From assembly GCF_017876115.1 (NCBI RefSeq), contig NZ_JAGINO010000016.1, positions 1 through 64,000 on the forward strand: 64,000 bases of DNA. Reading direction: 5' to 3'. The position numbers and the translations under genes were made by a program. Origin of the DNA: Azospirillum picis. Its GTDB lineage: Bacteria > Pseudomonadota > Alphaproteobacteria > Azospirillales > Azospirillaceae. Shown here one piece after another: positions 7,715-15,888 of this stretch (within the stretch, counting starts at the first letter, position 1; every line of letters begins with the position of its first letter). The notes beneath the pieces were generated by a model. The model was not told where the DNA came from. It saw nothing but the letters and a program-made list of their open reading frames with translations, and did not search any database.

Positions 7715-8848
7715 TCAGGCGCCGGTATGGACCCGGTGGTAGCGGCGGCCGAGCGAGGTCAGGATCTCGTAGCCGATGGTGCCGGCTTCGGCGGCCACCT
7801 GATCGACCGGGCGGCTCGGGCCGATCAGTTCGACCATTCGCCCGGGCCGGGCCGCCGGTTCGGGCAGCCCGGTGACGTCGATGGTGATCAGGTCCATGGA
7901 GATGCGGCCGACGATCGGGGCTGGAGTCCCATCGACATGCACATGGCCCTTGCCGCCGAGCGTGCGCAGGTAGCCGTCGGCATAGCCGACGCCGATGGTG
8001 GCGATCCGCGCCGGTCCGGCAACCGCGTGGGCGGCGCCGTAGCCGACCGTCATCGGCGGCGCGCAGTCGCGCACCTGCAGGATGCGGGCGTCCAGCCGCA
8101 TCACGCCGCCCATCGGGTTGGGCAGATGCGGGGTCGGGTTGATGCCGTACAGCGCGCAGCCCGGCCGGGCGAGGTCGAAATGATGGTCCCGGCCGTGGAA
8201 GATGCCCGACGAGTTGGCAAAGCTGGCCCGCGCCTTGGGCAGGCGCGCCAGCGCCGCGCGGAAGCGCTCGCGCTGCGCTCCGGTCATGGGGTTGTCGAAC
8301 TCGTCGGCGCAGGCGAGATGGGTCATCCAATAGCGGACGTCGATGCCGTCCAGCCGCTCCGGGTGCCCGGCCAGGTCGTCCAGTTCGTCCGGGCCGAGCC
8401 CGAGGCGGTTCATGCCGGTGTCGATGTGGATGATCGCCGGCAGCCTTTCGCCGCGGCTGCGGGCGAAGGCGCTCCAGGCGGCGATCTCGCCGGCGTGGTT
8501 CAGCACCGGCAGGATGCGGGCGGCCAGGAAGTCGGCCTCGCAGCCGGCCGGCAGGCCGCCGAGCGAGGCCACCTCCGCCTGCGCCGCCACGGTGCCGCCG
8601 GTGCCGTCGAGCGCCCGGCGCACGGCCAGGGCTTCCGAGAACTGGGCGACGAAGAAGCTGCGGCAGCCGGCCGCCGCCAGGGCGGGCACGATGCGTGCAG
8701 CGCCCAGCCCATAGGCGTCGGCCTTGACCACGGCCGAACACTCGGCCGGCGCCACCCGGTCGCGGAGTTGCATCCAGTTGGCGACGACCGCCCCCACGTC
8801 GACGGTGAGGATGGCGCCGGCGCTGGCGGAAGGATCGGTCGCGGACAC
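7715..8848 (-). CDS. alr: alanine racemase
   Basis: A 377-residue PLP enzyme that interconverts L- and D-alanine for peptidoglycan. The PLP lysine is K42 in VVKADAYGLG, and the catalytic tyrosine region is TVGYGAAHAV with GVGYADGYLR nearby. I choose a GTG start at 8848: it has AGGA 8 bases upstream and lies 13 bp after the dnaB stop, whereas the in-frame ATG at 8950 would overlap dnaB heavily and add a low-complexity Ser/Thr extension. The dnaB-alr order is common in alphaproteobacteria and suggests one transcript. Confidence 0.92.
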   Translation of the reverse strand: MSATDPSASAGAILTVDVGAVVANWMQLRDRVAPAECSAVVKADAYGLGAARIVPALAAAGCRSFFVAQFSEALAVRRALDGTGGTVAAQAEVASLGGLPAGCEADFLAARILPVLNHAGEIAAWSAFARSRGERLPAIIHIDTGMNRLGLGPDELDDLAGHPERLDGIDVRYWMTHLACADEFDNPMTGAQRERFRAALARLPKARASFANSSGIFHGRDHHFDLARPGCALYGINPTPHLPNPMGGVMRLDARILQVRDCAPPMTVGYGAAHAVAGPARIATIGVGYADGYLRTLGGKGHVHVDGTPAPIVGRISMDLITIDVTGLPEPAARPGRMVELIGPSRPVDQVAAEAGTIGYEILTSLGRRYHRVHTGA

Positions 8849-8861
8849 GTCTGTCGTCCTG

Positions 8862-10367
8862 TTATTCGTCGTCGTGATTGCGCTGGTCGAGGTCGCCGAA
8901 CTTGGTGAACTGGCCGTCGAAGTAGAGGCGCACGGTGCCGATCGGACCATGGCGCTGCTTGGCGATGATCACCTCGGCGGTGTTGTGCACCTCGCCCAGG
9001 CGCTGCTGCCAGCGCTGGTAGCGGTCGTTGAACTTGTCGTCGCTCTCGTCCGGCCGGCGCGACGGCTCGGCGCGCTCCAGGTAGTACTGCTCGCGGAACA
9101 CGAACATGACCACGTCGGCGTCCTGCTCGATCGAGCCCGACTCGCGCAGGTCGGCGAGCTGGGGCCGTTTGTCCTCGCGCAGTTCCACCGCACGGCTGAG
9201 CTGCGACAGCGCCACCACCGGCACGTCGAGTTCCTTGGCGATGGCCTTCAGGCCGCGGGTGATCTCGGAGATTTCCTGCACCCGGTTCTCGGACCCGCGG
9301 CTCGACGAGCCGCGCAGGAGCTGCAGGTAGTCGACCACCACCATGCTGAGGCCCGAGGTGCGCTTCAGCCGGCGGCAGCGGGTGCGAACGGCGGCGACCG
9401 ACAGGGCCGGCGTGTCGTCGACGTAGAAGGGGCAGCGCGCCAGATCCTGGCTGGCCTGGACGAATTTCGGGAAATCGGTGTCGCGGATCTCGCCGCGGCG
9501 GATCTTGTCGCCCGGCACCTGCACCTCGTCGGCGAGGATACGGGTGGCGAGCTGCTCCGCCGACATTTCCAGCGAGAAGAAGCCGACGACGCCGCCTTCC
9601 TGCCCGCTGGAGCGCATGTGCGCCTTGGCGGCGTTGAAGGCGATGTTGGTGGCGAGCGCCGTCTTGCCCATCGACGGCCGGCCGGCCAGGATGATCAGGT
9701 CCGACGGGTGCAGGCCGCCCAGCTTGCGGTCGATGTCGATCAGGCCGGTGGTGACGCCGGTGACGTGGCTGGAGCGGCGGAAGGCCACCTCGGCCGTGGC
9801 GATGGCGTGCTTCACCGACTCGCCGAAGGCGACGAAGCCGCCCTGGACGTCGCCGGTGGAGGCGAGGTCGAAGAGCTGCTTCTCCGCCTCGCCGATCTGG
9901 TCGAGCGCGGTGATGTCGAGGTCGTGGCGGTACGCCTCGTTCACCATGTCGGTGCCGACCTCGATCAACTGCCGGCGGATGAACAGGTCGTGGATGGTGC
10001 GGCCGTAGTCGCCGGCGTTCACCACCGTGACGACGTTGGCCGCCAGCTCCGCCAAGTAGGCGGCGCCGCCGTCGACCGCCAGGTCCGGGTCGTTGTCGAA
10101 CACCGCCTTCAGCGTGACCGGGTTCGCGATCTGGCCGCGGTCGATCATCTTGGTGATGGCGCCGAAGATCCGCTGGTGCGCCGGATCGTAGAAATGCTCC
10201 GGCCGCAGGAACTCGCCGACCTTCTCGTAGGCCTTGTTGTTGACCAGGATGGCGCCCAGCAGCGCCTGCTCCGCCTCCTCGTTGTTGGGGGGCGTTCGGT
10301 ACTCCGCCGTCGGCTTGACCGCGGCGGAGGGGCGGGGATCGAACAGCGAGGAGGTCTGGTTGCTCAT
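8862..10367 (-). CDS. dnaB: replicative DNA helicase DnaB
   Basis: A 501-residue hexameric helicase that unwinds DNA at the replication fork. It has the N-terminal helical domain (PPNNEEAEQALLGAILVNN) and a RecA-like C-terminal domain with Walker A GRPSMGKTA and the LSMVVVDYLQLLRG Walker B region. The start at 10367 (MSNQTSSLFD) matches the usual length; the longer ORF adds 20 unlike residues. A perfect DnaA box lies about 80 bp upstream. alr follows 13 bp downstream. Confidence 0.96.
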   Translation of the reverse strand: MSNQTSSLFDPRPSAAVKPTAEYRTPPNNEEAEQALLGAILVNNKAYEKVGEFLRPEHFYDPAHQRIFGAITKMIDRGQIANPVTLKAVFDNDPDLAVDGGAAYLAELAANVVTVVNAGDYGRTIHDLFIRRQLIEVGTDMVNEAYRHDLDITALDQIGEAEKQLFDLASTGDVQGGFVAFGESVKHAIATAEVAFRRSSHVTGVTTGLIDIDRKLGGLHPSDLIILAGRPSMGKTALATNIAFNAAKAHMRSSGQEGGVVGFFSLEMSAEQLATRILADEVQVPGDKIRRGEIRDTDFPKFVQASQDLARCPFYVDDTPALSVAAVRTRCRRLKRTSGLSMVVVDYLQLLRGSSSRGSENRVQEISEITRGLKAIAKELDVPVVALSQLSRAVELREDKRPQLADLRESGSIEQDADVVMFVFREQYYLERAEPSRRPDESDDKFNDRYQRWQQRLGEVHNTAEVIIAKQRHGPIGTVRLYFDGQFTKFGDLDQRNHDDE

Positions 10368-10445
10368 GGCGGCTACAATAGCAGAAACATAACGCGAACG
10401 CTCTGCGAAGGGCGGGGTACCCTCCACAAAAGCTGTGCACAGAAG

Positions 10446-10454
10446 TTATCCACA
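10446..10454. promoter_or_regulatory. perfect DnaA box upstream of dnaB
   Basis: TTATCCACA, the exact high-affinity DnaA box, lies in the 121-bp gap between the LOG-family gene and dnaB. Related partial matches flank it (TGTGCACA at 10434-10441 and GGGATAAC at 10470-10477). DnaA control of dnaB is inferred. Confidence 0.55.
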
Positions 10455-10488
10455 GGATGGGAAGTCCGGGGATAACCGCGGGAAGCCG

Positions 10489-11073
10489 TTACAGCTTGCG
10501 GGGCTGGACCGGGTGGGACGGCTGGGGCATCCCCTCCAGCGCCTCGAACACTCCGTCGACATGGTCGGCGACGCGGTAGAGGGCGGAACGGTCGATGCGG
10601 GCGAAGCCCTGGGCGACCATATGGTCGATCAGCCCGAGCAGCGGGCGCCAGTAGCCGTCGACGTCGGCGACGACGATCGGCTTGTCGTGCAGCCGGAGCT
10701 GCTTCCAGGTCAGGATCTCGAAGGCCTCGTCGAGCGTGCCGAGCCCGCCCGGCAGGATGACGAAGGCGTCGGCGCGCTCCACCATCATCCGCTTGCGGGT
10801 GTGCATGCTGTCGACGACGTGGAGTTCGGTCAGGCCGGTGTGCTCGACCTCGGCCGACTGGATGTGCTCCGGGATGATGCCGACCACCTCGCCGCCGGCG
10901 GCCAGCGCGGCGTCGGCGCAGATGCCCATCAGCCCGACCCGGCCGCCGCCGTAGATCATCCGGATGCCGCGCCGCGCCAGCCCGTCGCCCAGCGCATGGG
11001 CGGCTTCCTTGTGGACATCGGCGACGCGGCTGGAGGCGCCGCAATAGACGCAGACGGACGACAGGCTCTTCAT
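10489..11073 (-). CDS. LOG-family protein (TIGR00730)
   Basis: A 194-residue Rossmann-fold protein of the 'lonely guy' family, with the diagnostic PGGLGTLDE motif and the nucleotide-binding start VCVYCGASS. Plant and some bacterial LOG enzymes hydrolyse cytokinin riboside monophosphates to free cytokinins; many bacterial members act as general nucleotide 5'-monophosphate phosphoribohydrolases. For a plant-associated genus such as Azospirillum, cytokinin activation is an attractive but unproven role. It is 121 bp upstream of dnaB on the same strand. Confidence 0.85.
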   Translation of the reverse strand: MKSLSSVCVYCGASSRVADVHKEAAHALGDGLARRGIRMIYGGGRVGLMGICADAALAAGGEVVGIIPEHIQSAEVEHTGLTELHVVDSMHTRKRMMVERADAFVILPGGLGTLDEAFEILTWKQLRLHDKPIVVADVDGYWRPLLGLIDHMVAQGFARIDRSALYRVADHVDGVFEALEGMPQPSHPVQPRKL

Positions 11074-11220
11074 CGCGGGTCAACCTTTCCCACCCCCGCC
11101 TCATCCTGAAGAGGGAGCGTCAAAAATCCTGGTGAGCACCATGGAATATCGGGTGAGGGCGCCGCGTCAACCACGGCACAGCCACCGTTTCAGGGCCATG
11201 GCTTCATCGGGAGGGACCAC

Positions 11221-11706
11221 ATGAACAACCGCGTCGTCAACGTCCTTGCTGCGACATCCGTCGCCGGCCTGCTTTTCGCCCTGTTCGGCTTGTCGTCGGG
11301 CACGGCCGGCGCGGCCGATCCGGCCGCGCAGGTGAAGGAGCGCCAGCAGACGATGAAGGCGATGGGCGGCGGACTGGGCGCCGTCGCCAAATACGTGAAG
11401 GGCGAGGGGGCAACCGCCGAGGACGCGTCCAAGGGGGTCGCGGCCCTGGTGGCGGCGTCGGGCAAGGATCCCAAGGCGGTCTTCCCCGAAGGCACCGAGG
11501 TCGGGGTCGGCGACAGTGCCGCCAAGCCCGAGCTGTGGAAGAACTGGAGCAAGGCGCAAAGCGACTGGGGCGCCGTGCAGCCGGCGGCGCAGAAGCTGCA
11601 GGCGGCGCTGCAGGGAGGCGACCGTGCGCAGGTCGCCCAGGCGCTCGCCGCCACCTCGAAGACCTGCGGCGGCTGCCACGAGGACTTCCGCATCAAGAAG
11701 AACTGA
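11221..11706 (+). CDS. cytochrome c' family protein
   Basis: A 161-residue periplasmic monoheme cytochrome. A signal peptide (NVLAATSVAGLLFALFGLSS, ending near AGAADPA) precedes a four-helix bundle beginning VKERQQTMKAMGG; the single heme site CGGCH lies at the very C-terminus (KTCGGCHEDFRIKKN), as in cytochrome c'. ATG 11221 follows GGGAGGGACCAC. These proteins bind NO or act in electron transfer. The diheme cytochrome gene begins 2 bp after its stop, so the two form an operon. Confidence 0.9.
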   Translation: MNNRVVNVLAATSVAGLLFALFGLSSGTAGAADPAAQVKERQQTMKAMGGGLGAVAKYVKGEGATAEDASKGVAALVAASGKDPKAVFPEGTEVGVGDSAAKPELWKNWSKAQSDWGAVQPAAQKLQAALQGGDRAQVAQALAATSKTCGGCHEDFRIKKN

Positions 11707-11708
11707 CG

Positions 11709-12617
11709 ATGGGTCGCACACTTCCGGTCGTGGTCCTGGCGCTGCCGCTCGCGTTCGCGGGCGGCGCCGCAGCCGATGACGGAGCGCCCGGCGGAGCGGT
11801 CGCCAGCATGCCCGCCACCACGGCCGGCAGCGCGGCTGAGCGCGGCGCCTACCTCTTCCATGCCGCCGGCTGCCAGGGCTGCCACACCGCCTCCGAGGGC
11901 GGCGGGGAGCCGCTGGCCGGCGGACGGGCGCTGAAGACGCCCTTCGGCACCTTCTACACCCCGAACATCACCCCAGATCCGGCCAACGGAATCGGCCGCT
12001 GGAGCGATGCCGACTTCATCCGCGCCTTCCGCGAGGGGGTGCGGCCGGACGGCACCGCCCTCTACCCGGCCTTTCCCTACGCCAGCTACACGCTGATGAC
12101 CGACGGCGACCTGCTGGACCTGAAGGCCTACCTGTTCGCCCAGACGGCGGCGGCGGCCCCCAACAAGCCGCACGACCTGTCGCCGCCCTTCTCCTGGCGG
12201 TTCCTGCTGCCGGCCTGGCAATGGATGTACCTGACCCCCGGGCCGCGGCCCGACGAGCCTGCGCGGCCGGCGGCCTGGAACCGCGGGCGCTACCTCGTCG
12301 ACGCGTTGGGCCATTGCGGCGAATGCCATACGCCGCGTAACCTCCTCGGCGCCATGGAGGCCGACCGCTATCTGGCCGGCAATCCCGACGGTCCCGACGG
12401 CGACAAGGTGCCGAACGTCACCGGCGCGACCGGCAAGGGGATCGGCGGCTGGTCGGACGGCGACCTCACCTTGCTGCTGGAAACCGGCCTGACCCCGGAA
12501 GGCGACGTCGTCGGCGGCGCCATGGGCGAGGTGGTGCGCAACAGCACCTCGAAGCTCACGGCCGAGGACCGGGCGGCCATCGCCGCCTACCTCAAGACGG
12601 TTCCGGCGGTGGAGTAA
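11709..12617 (+). CDS. diheme cytochrome c
   Basis: A 302-residue exported protein with a signal peptide (MGRTLPVVVLALPLAFAGGAAA) and two class-I c-type heme sites, CQGCH about residue 56 and CGECH about residue 203, each with a distal Met candidate. The GRWSDADFIRAFREGVRPDG block and its second copy GGWSDGDLTLLLETGLTPEG mark the internal duplication seen in cytochrome subunits of alcohol and aldehyde dehydrogenases. No dehydrogenase gene is adjacent. It probably receives electrons from the cytochrome c' or passes them to a terminal oxidase; the partner is not evident. Confidence 0.88.
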   Translation: MGRTLPVVVLALPLAFAGGAAADDGAPGGAVASMPATTAGSAAERGAYLFHAAGCQGCHTASEGGGEPLAGGRALKTPFGTFYTPNITPDPANGIGRWSDADFIRAFREGVRPDGTALYPAFPYASYTLMTDGDLLDLKAYLFAQTAAAAPNKPHDLSPPFSWRFLLPAWQWMYLTPGPRPDEPARPAAWNRGRYLVDALGHCGECHTPRNLLGAMEADRYLAGNPDGPDGDKVPNVTGATGKGIGGWSDGDLTLLLETGLTPEGDVVGGAMGEVVRNSTSKLTAEDRAAIAAYLKTVPAVE

Positions 12618-12760
12618 GCTGCCGGAACCCGTGCATGCATCCTGCTTTGGTAGGGGCAATCCGCCTCTTCAGGCGGACGCACGTGCTCCAACGGCACCAT
12701 TCTTTTGCGCCCTTGAGTTCTGCTATGATCGGCCATCCGCCTCTGTTGGCGGGCCGCCGG

Positions 12761-13882
12761 ATGGGTGCTCAGGTGAAACGAAACGCGCTGTTCGCAGTTG
12801 TGGGCGTGGCTCTGCTCGGCGGAGCCGCGGCGGTGGCCCTGTGGCCGGTGGCCAATCCGGTGCCCGGAGCGCAGCCGGCGGAGCGAGGCCTGACGTCGGC
12901 CGCTCCGGCGGTCCAAGGCGTGGCGGCGCGGATCCCGGCGGACGCGCGGAAGGAACAGCTCAAGGAGCGGCCCGGGGACCCGGCAAGGGATCAGGCGGCC
13001 GGCACGCCGCCGGCGCCCAGCTTCGACGTGGTGCGGGTGGCTCCCGATGGAGCGACGGTGATGGCCGGACGGGCGGCTCCCGGCTCCGAAGTCGCGGTTA
13101 GCGAGGGCGGTGTCGCCATCGCCACCGCCAAGGCCGACCAGCGCGGTGAATGGGTCATGCTGCCGGACAGGCCGCTGGTTTCCGGCACCCGCGAGTTGAG
13201 CCTCTCGGCGACGGCCCCCGGTGCCGGTGCGCCTGTTCCTGCCGACAAGGTGGTGGTGGTGACGATCCCGGAGGCCCAGAGCGCCGGTTCGGCCGCGGCC
13301 GCGCAGGCGGAGGAGCGGACGGCGGTCGCGGTGGCGGTGCCGCGCGACGGTCTGGCCGGCGTCGTCCCGTCAGCCGGCGGCAGCTCGGTCCTGCAGGCGC
13401 CACCGGTGCCGGACCGCGGGGCGCCCGCCCCTCCCGGTGGCGTGACGGTCGAGACGCTCGACTATGATCCGGCGGGGCGGGTCGCCCTCGGCGGCCGGGC
13501 GACGCCGAACAGCGCGGTGCAGCTCTATCTCGACAATATCCTGGTCGGCAGCGCCCACACCGATCCCAAGGGCAACTGGCGCCTGTCGCCGGAGAAGCTG
13601 ATCGACCCCGGCCTCTACACGTTGCGTGCCGACCAGGTCGCGCAAAGCGGCAAGGTGATCGCCCGCGCCGAACTGCCTGTCCAGGTCTCGGCCATGCCGG
13701 CGGACCTCACCGACGGGCGCAAGCTCGTCGTCCAGCCCGGCAACAGCCTGTGGCGCCTGGCCCGCCGCACCTACGGCGACGGCATGCTCTACACCACCAT
13801 CTACACCGCCAACCGCGACCAGATCCGCGATCCCGACCTGATCTATCCCGGCCAGATCTTCGCTCTGCCGCAGGTGAACTGA
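12761..13882 (+). CDS. LysM-domain cell-envelope protein
   Basis: A protein of about 373 residues with an N-terminal hydrophobic anchor or signal (NALFAVVGVALLGGAAAVALW), two Ig-like/BON-type repeats (SFDVVRVAPDGATVMAGRAA and ETLDYDPAGRVALGGRATP, each with a PGSEV/PNSAV turn and a DxxGxW stretch), and a C-terminal LysM domain (VVQPGNSLWRLARRTYGDG to LIYPGQIFALPQ). It should bind peptidoglycan in the periplasm. The start is uncertain: ATG 12725, ATG 12761 and GTG 12773 are all in frame, and TATGAT at 12724-12729 could be a -10 element, which would favour one of the later two. Confidence 0.85.
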   Translation: MGAQVKRNALFAVVGVALLGGAAAVALWPVANPVPGAQPAERGLTSAAPAVQGVAARIPADARKEQLKERPGDPARDQAAGTPPAPSFDVVRVAPDGATVMAGRAAPGSEVAVSEGGVAIATAKADQRGEWVMLPDRPLVSGTRELSLSATAPGAGAPVPADKVVVVTIPEAQSAGSAAAAQAEERTAVAVAVPRDGLAGVVPSAGGSSVLQAPPVPDRGAPAPPGGVTVETLDYDPAGRVALGGRATPNSAVQLYLDNILVGSAHTDPKGNWRLSPEKLIDPGLYTLRADQVAQSGKVIARAELPVQVSAMPADLTDGRKLVVQPGNSLWRLARRTYGDGMLYTTIYTANRDQIRDPDLIYPGQIFALPQVN

Positions 13883-13954
13883 CCCCGATCCTGGGCGCCG
13901 GCGGCGGCCCGCTTCCGCTCCACCACCATAGGGCTCACCGAGGCATACCCGCAG

Positions 13955-13973
13955 CGCCCGGCGCCGCCGGGCG
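13955..13973. terminator. GC-rich hairpin between convergent genes
   Basis: CGCCCGGC and GCCGGGCG form an 8-bp stem with a 3-nt loop, between the LysM protein gene and the convergent hypothetical gene at 13981. No T-tract, so a terminator by position only. Confidence 0.4.
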
Positions 13974-13980
13974 GCGATGA

Positions 13981-14400
13981 TCACGCCGGCGGTGCCTTCC
14001 CCAGCGCCGCCCAGCCGAGCGGGGTCAGGCGCAGCAGCTCCGGCCCCTTGCCGGCGGGGTTCGGCTCCAGGCTCACCAGTTCGCGGTTCTCGAACCAGGC
14101 CCAGCGCTTCACGTCGGCGGTGGTGCCCATCCAGCCCTCGGCCAGCCTCGACAGCACCTCGATGTCTGCAGCGGCGATCGGGAACTTCGGCCTGTCCACC
14201 GCAGGCTTGGCGGGAGGAGCCGCCGGGGCCGGGGCCAGGGCGGGGGCGGGAAGCGGCGGCGCCTCGTCCCCGGCGCGGGCGCGGATCCACTCCGTCTGGT
14301 AGCTGCGGAGCGCCTGCTCCAGGTCGCTGCGGGCGGCCTCCACCGGGCAGCGCAGATAGGCGTCCAGCAGGACGTGCAGTGTATCCCTAGACTCTTTCAT
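13981..14400 (-). CDS. hypothetical protein
   Basis: A 139-residue protein not recognised. The N-terminal 45 residues look helical (LHVLLDAYLRCPVEAARSD), a Pro/Ala linker follows (about residues 52-73), and the C-terminal part (DIEVLSRLAEGWMGTTADVKRW, then RLTPLGWAALG) resembles a winged-helix fold ending in a typical LTPLGWxAL wing/helix. A DNA-binding role is possible but not shown. The start at 14400 (MKESRD) gives the compact protein. It follows corA on the same strand after 29 bp. Confidence 0.65.
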   Translation of the reverse strand: MKESRDTLHVLLDAYLRCPVEAARSDLEQALRSYQTEWIRARAGDEAPPLPAPALAPAPAAPPAKPAVDRPKFPIAAADIEVLSRLAEGWMGTTADVKRWAWFENRELVSLEPNPAGKGPELLRLTPLGWAALGKAPPA

Positions 14401-14429
14401 CGTCCCACCCCTCGCACCACGATCCACTG

Positions 14430-15458
14430 TCACAGCCAGCCCGCCCGCTTGAAGCGGACATACAGGGCGACGCAGCTCACGGCGATCACCGCCAGCACCG
14501 CCGGGTAGCCGTAGCGCCAGTGAAGCTCCGGCATATGCTCGAAGTTCATGCCGTAGAGGCCGGCGATCGCCGTTGGCACGGCGAGGATGGCAGCCCAGGC
14601 GGCCAGTTTGCGCGTCACGTCGTTCTGCCGCCCCGCGGCCAGGATCATACTGGTTTCGAAGGCGAAGGACAGCACCTCGCGCAGCGAACCGATCTGGTCG
14701 TTGACGCGGATCACATGGTCCTGGACGTCGCGGTAATAGGGCCGCATCACCGGATCGATGATCGGCAGGTCGAAGCGCTCCAGCCGCGAGCACACCTCCA
14801 GCAGCGGCGAGGCGTTGCGGCGGAGCCGCTCCATGTCGCGTCGGAGCTGGTGGATGCACTCGACGTCGTTCATGCCGGGGGGGCGCGAGATCAGGCGGGT
14901 ATCCAGGTCGTCGACCGTCGCGGCCAACTGGTCGAGCACCGGGAAATAACAGTCCACGACATGGTCCATGATGGCGTAGACGACGAAATCCTCCCCATGC
15001 TTCAGCAGGCTCGGCGCGCTTTCGACCCGCGCCCGCACCGTTGCGTAGCTGCTGGACGCGCCATGGCGGACCGTGACGACATAGCCCTTGCCGGCGAAGA
15101 CATGGGTTTCGCCCAGCATCAGTTCGTTGTTCTCCAGGCGTGCGGTGCGCAGGACCATGAACAGGCTGTCGCCGTAGACCTCCACCTTCGGGCGCTGGTG
15201 GGCGTGCAGGGCGTCCTCCACCGCCAGCTCGTGCAGGCCGAACTGGTGCTTCACCTCGTCGAGCAGTCCCTCCTCCGGCTCCAGCAGGCCGATCCAGACG
15301 AAGGTGTCCGGCATCTTCGCCCAATTGCCGGCCTCGGCAATCGGGACGTCGGCGATGCGGCAGCCGGCACGGTAGGCGGCGCTGGCCACCACGCCGTTCC
15401 GGGTGGCGGGAGGTTCGATGGGGTGGGCGGTCGGTTCCGGGGGAGGGAGCGGCGTCAT
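14430..15458 (-). CDS. corA: CorA family magnesium/cobalt transporter
   Basis: A 342-residue channel-type transporter. It has a large cytoplasmic N-terminal domain and two C-terminal membrane helices separated by the selectivity motif YGMNFEHMPE (GMN signature). Length is normal. The gene itself is intact, but the prophage left end lies only 23 bp upstream of its ATG, inside the promoter region; the original upstream DNA is now at 54830 onward. Expression must come from the phage end or be lost. This is the insertion locus of the prophage. Confidence 0.9.
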   Translation of the reverse strand: MTPLPPPEPTAHPIEPPATRNGVVASAAYRAGCRIADVPIAEAGNWAKMPDTFVWIGLLEPEEGLLDEVKHQFGLHELAVEDALHAHQRPKVEVYGDSLFMVLRTARLENNELMLGETHVFAGKGYVVTVRHGASSSYATVRARVESAPSLLKHGEDFVVYAIMDHVVDCYFPVLDQLAATVDDLDTRLISRPPGMNDVECIHQLRRDMERLRRNASPLLEVCSRLERFDLPIIDPVMRPYYRDVQDHVIRVNDQIGSLREVLSFAFETSMILAAGRQNDVTRKLAAWAAILAVPTAIAGLYGMNFEHMPELHWRYGYPAVLAVIAVSCVALYVRFKRAGWL

Positions 15459-15476
15459 CGTCGGTGAAAACCCTAT

Positions 15477-15481
15477 GGGGG
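15477..15481. repeat. prophage target-site duplication, left copy
   Basis: GGGGG directly before the first base of the prophage; the identical 5 bp follows the last base at 54825-54829. A 5-bp duplication is what Mu-type transposition leaves. Confidence 0.9.
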
Positions 15482-15654
15482 TGTGACAGGACCAATGGTT
15501 TGACGTAGTTGGACACCGGGATCCGGTGGGATTTGCCGGGACCGCGTGGGACGGACGCCTTGCAACAGTTGGGATTTGTGCGCCTCAAATCCCGGTCACG
15601 TCAAACCATCCGTCGCCGGCCTCACCCGTCCATCTGCGCAGTATGGTTTGACGT
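15482..15654. promoter_or_regulatory. left end with three transposase-binding-like sites (L1, L2, L3)
   Basis: The 12-mer ATGGTTTGACGT occurs at 15495-15506 (L1) and 15643-15654 (L3), and its complement at 15598-15609 (L2). Distances from the tip (about 14, 117 and 162 bp) closely resemble the L1/L2/L3 arrangement known for phage Mu, where the L1-L2 gap is bent by HU. Site identity is inferred from sequence repetition and placement. L3 lies inside the 3' end of the small membrane-protein gene. Confidence 0.8.
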
Positions 15655-15888
15655 CACCGGTTTGGCCGCCGCCCGTAGTTCGAAGATGACGTCGCCCAGC
15701 GCCTTCCGGAGGCTGCCGAGAGCGAACACGATCAGGCCACCGATGATCACACTCAGGCCGGCGAACATATCGCCTCGTGGGTCGAGTGCCAGCAGTGCGC
15801 CGACCAGCACCACAAGCGCGCCAAGCACCCGAAGGAAAGTGGCGGCGGCCGACGGGTACCGCAGTGCGTCCTCGCGTAGGTCTTTCAT
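15622..15888 (-). CDS. small two-helix membrane protein near prophage left end
   Basis: An 88-residue protein. It has a short charged start (MKDLREDALRYPSAAATF), two transmembrane helices (LRVLGALVVLVGALLAL and GLSVIIGGLIVFALGSL) and a polar tail. The ATG (complement of 15886-15888) has AGAGG 5-6 bases upstream, which favours it over the longer ORF to 16032. It is transcribed on the same strand as the repressor, outside the lytic operons, so it may be expressed in the lysogen as an accessory gene, for example in superinfection exclusion. That role is inference; the protein matches no family I know. Its last codons encode transposase site L3. Confidence 0.65.
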   Translation of the reverse strand: MKDLREDALRYPSAAATFLRVLGALVVLVGALLALDPRGDMFAGLSVIIGGLIVFALGSLRKALGDVIFELRAAAKPVTSNHTAQMDG

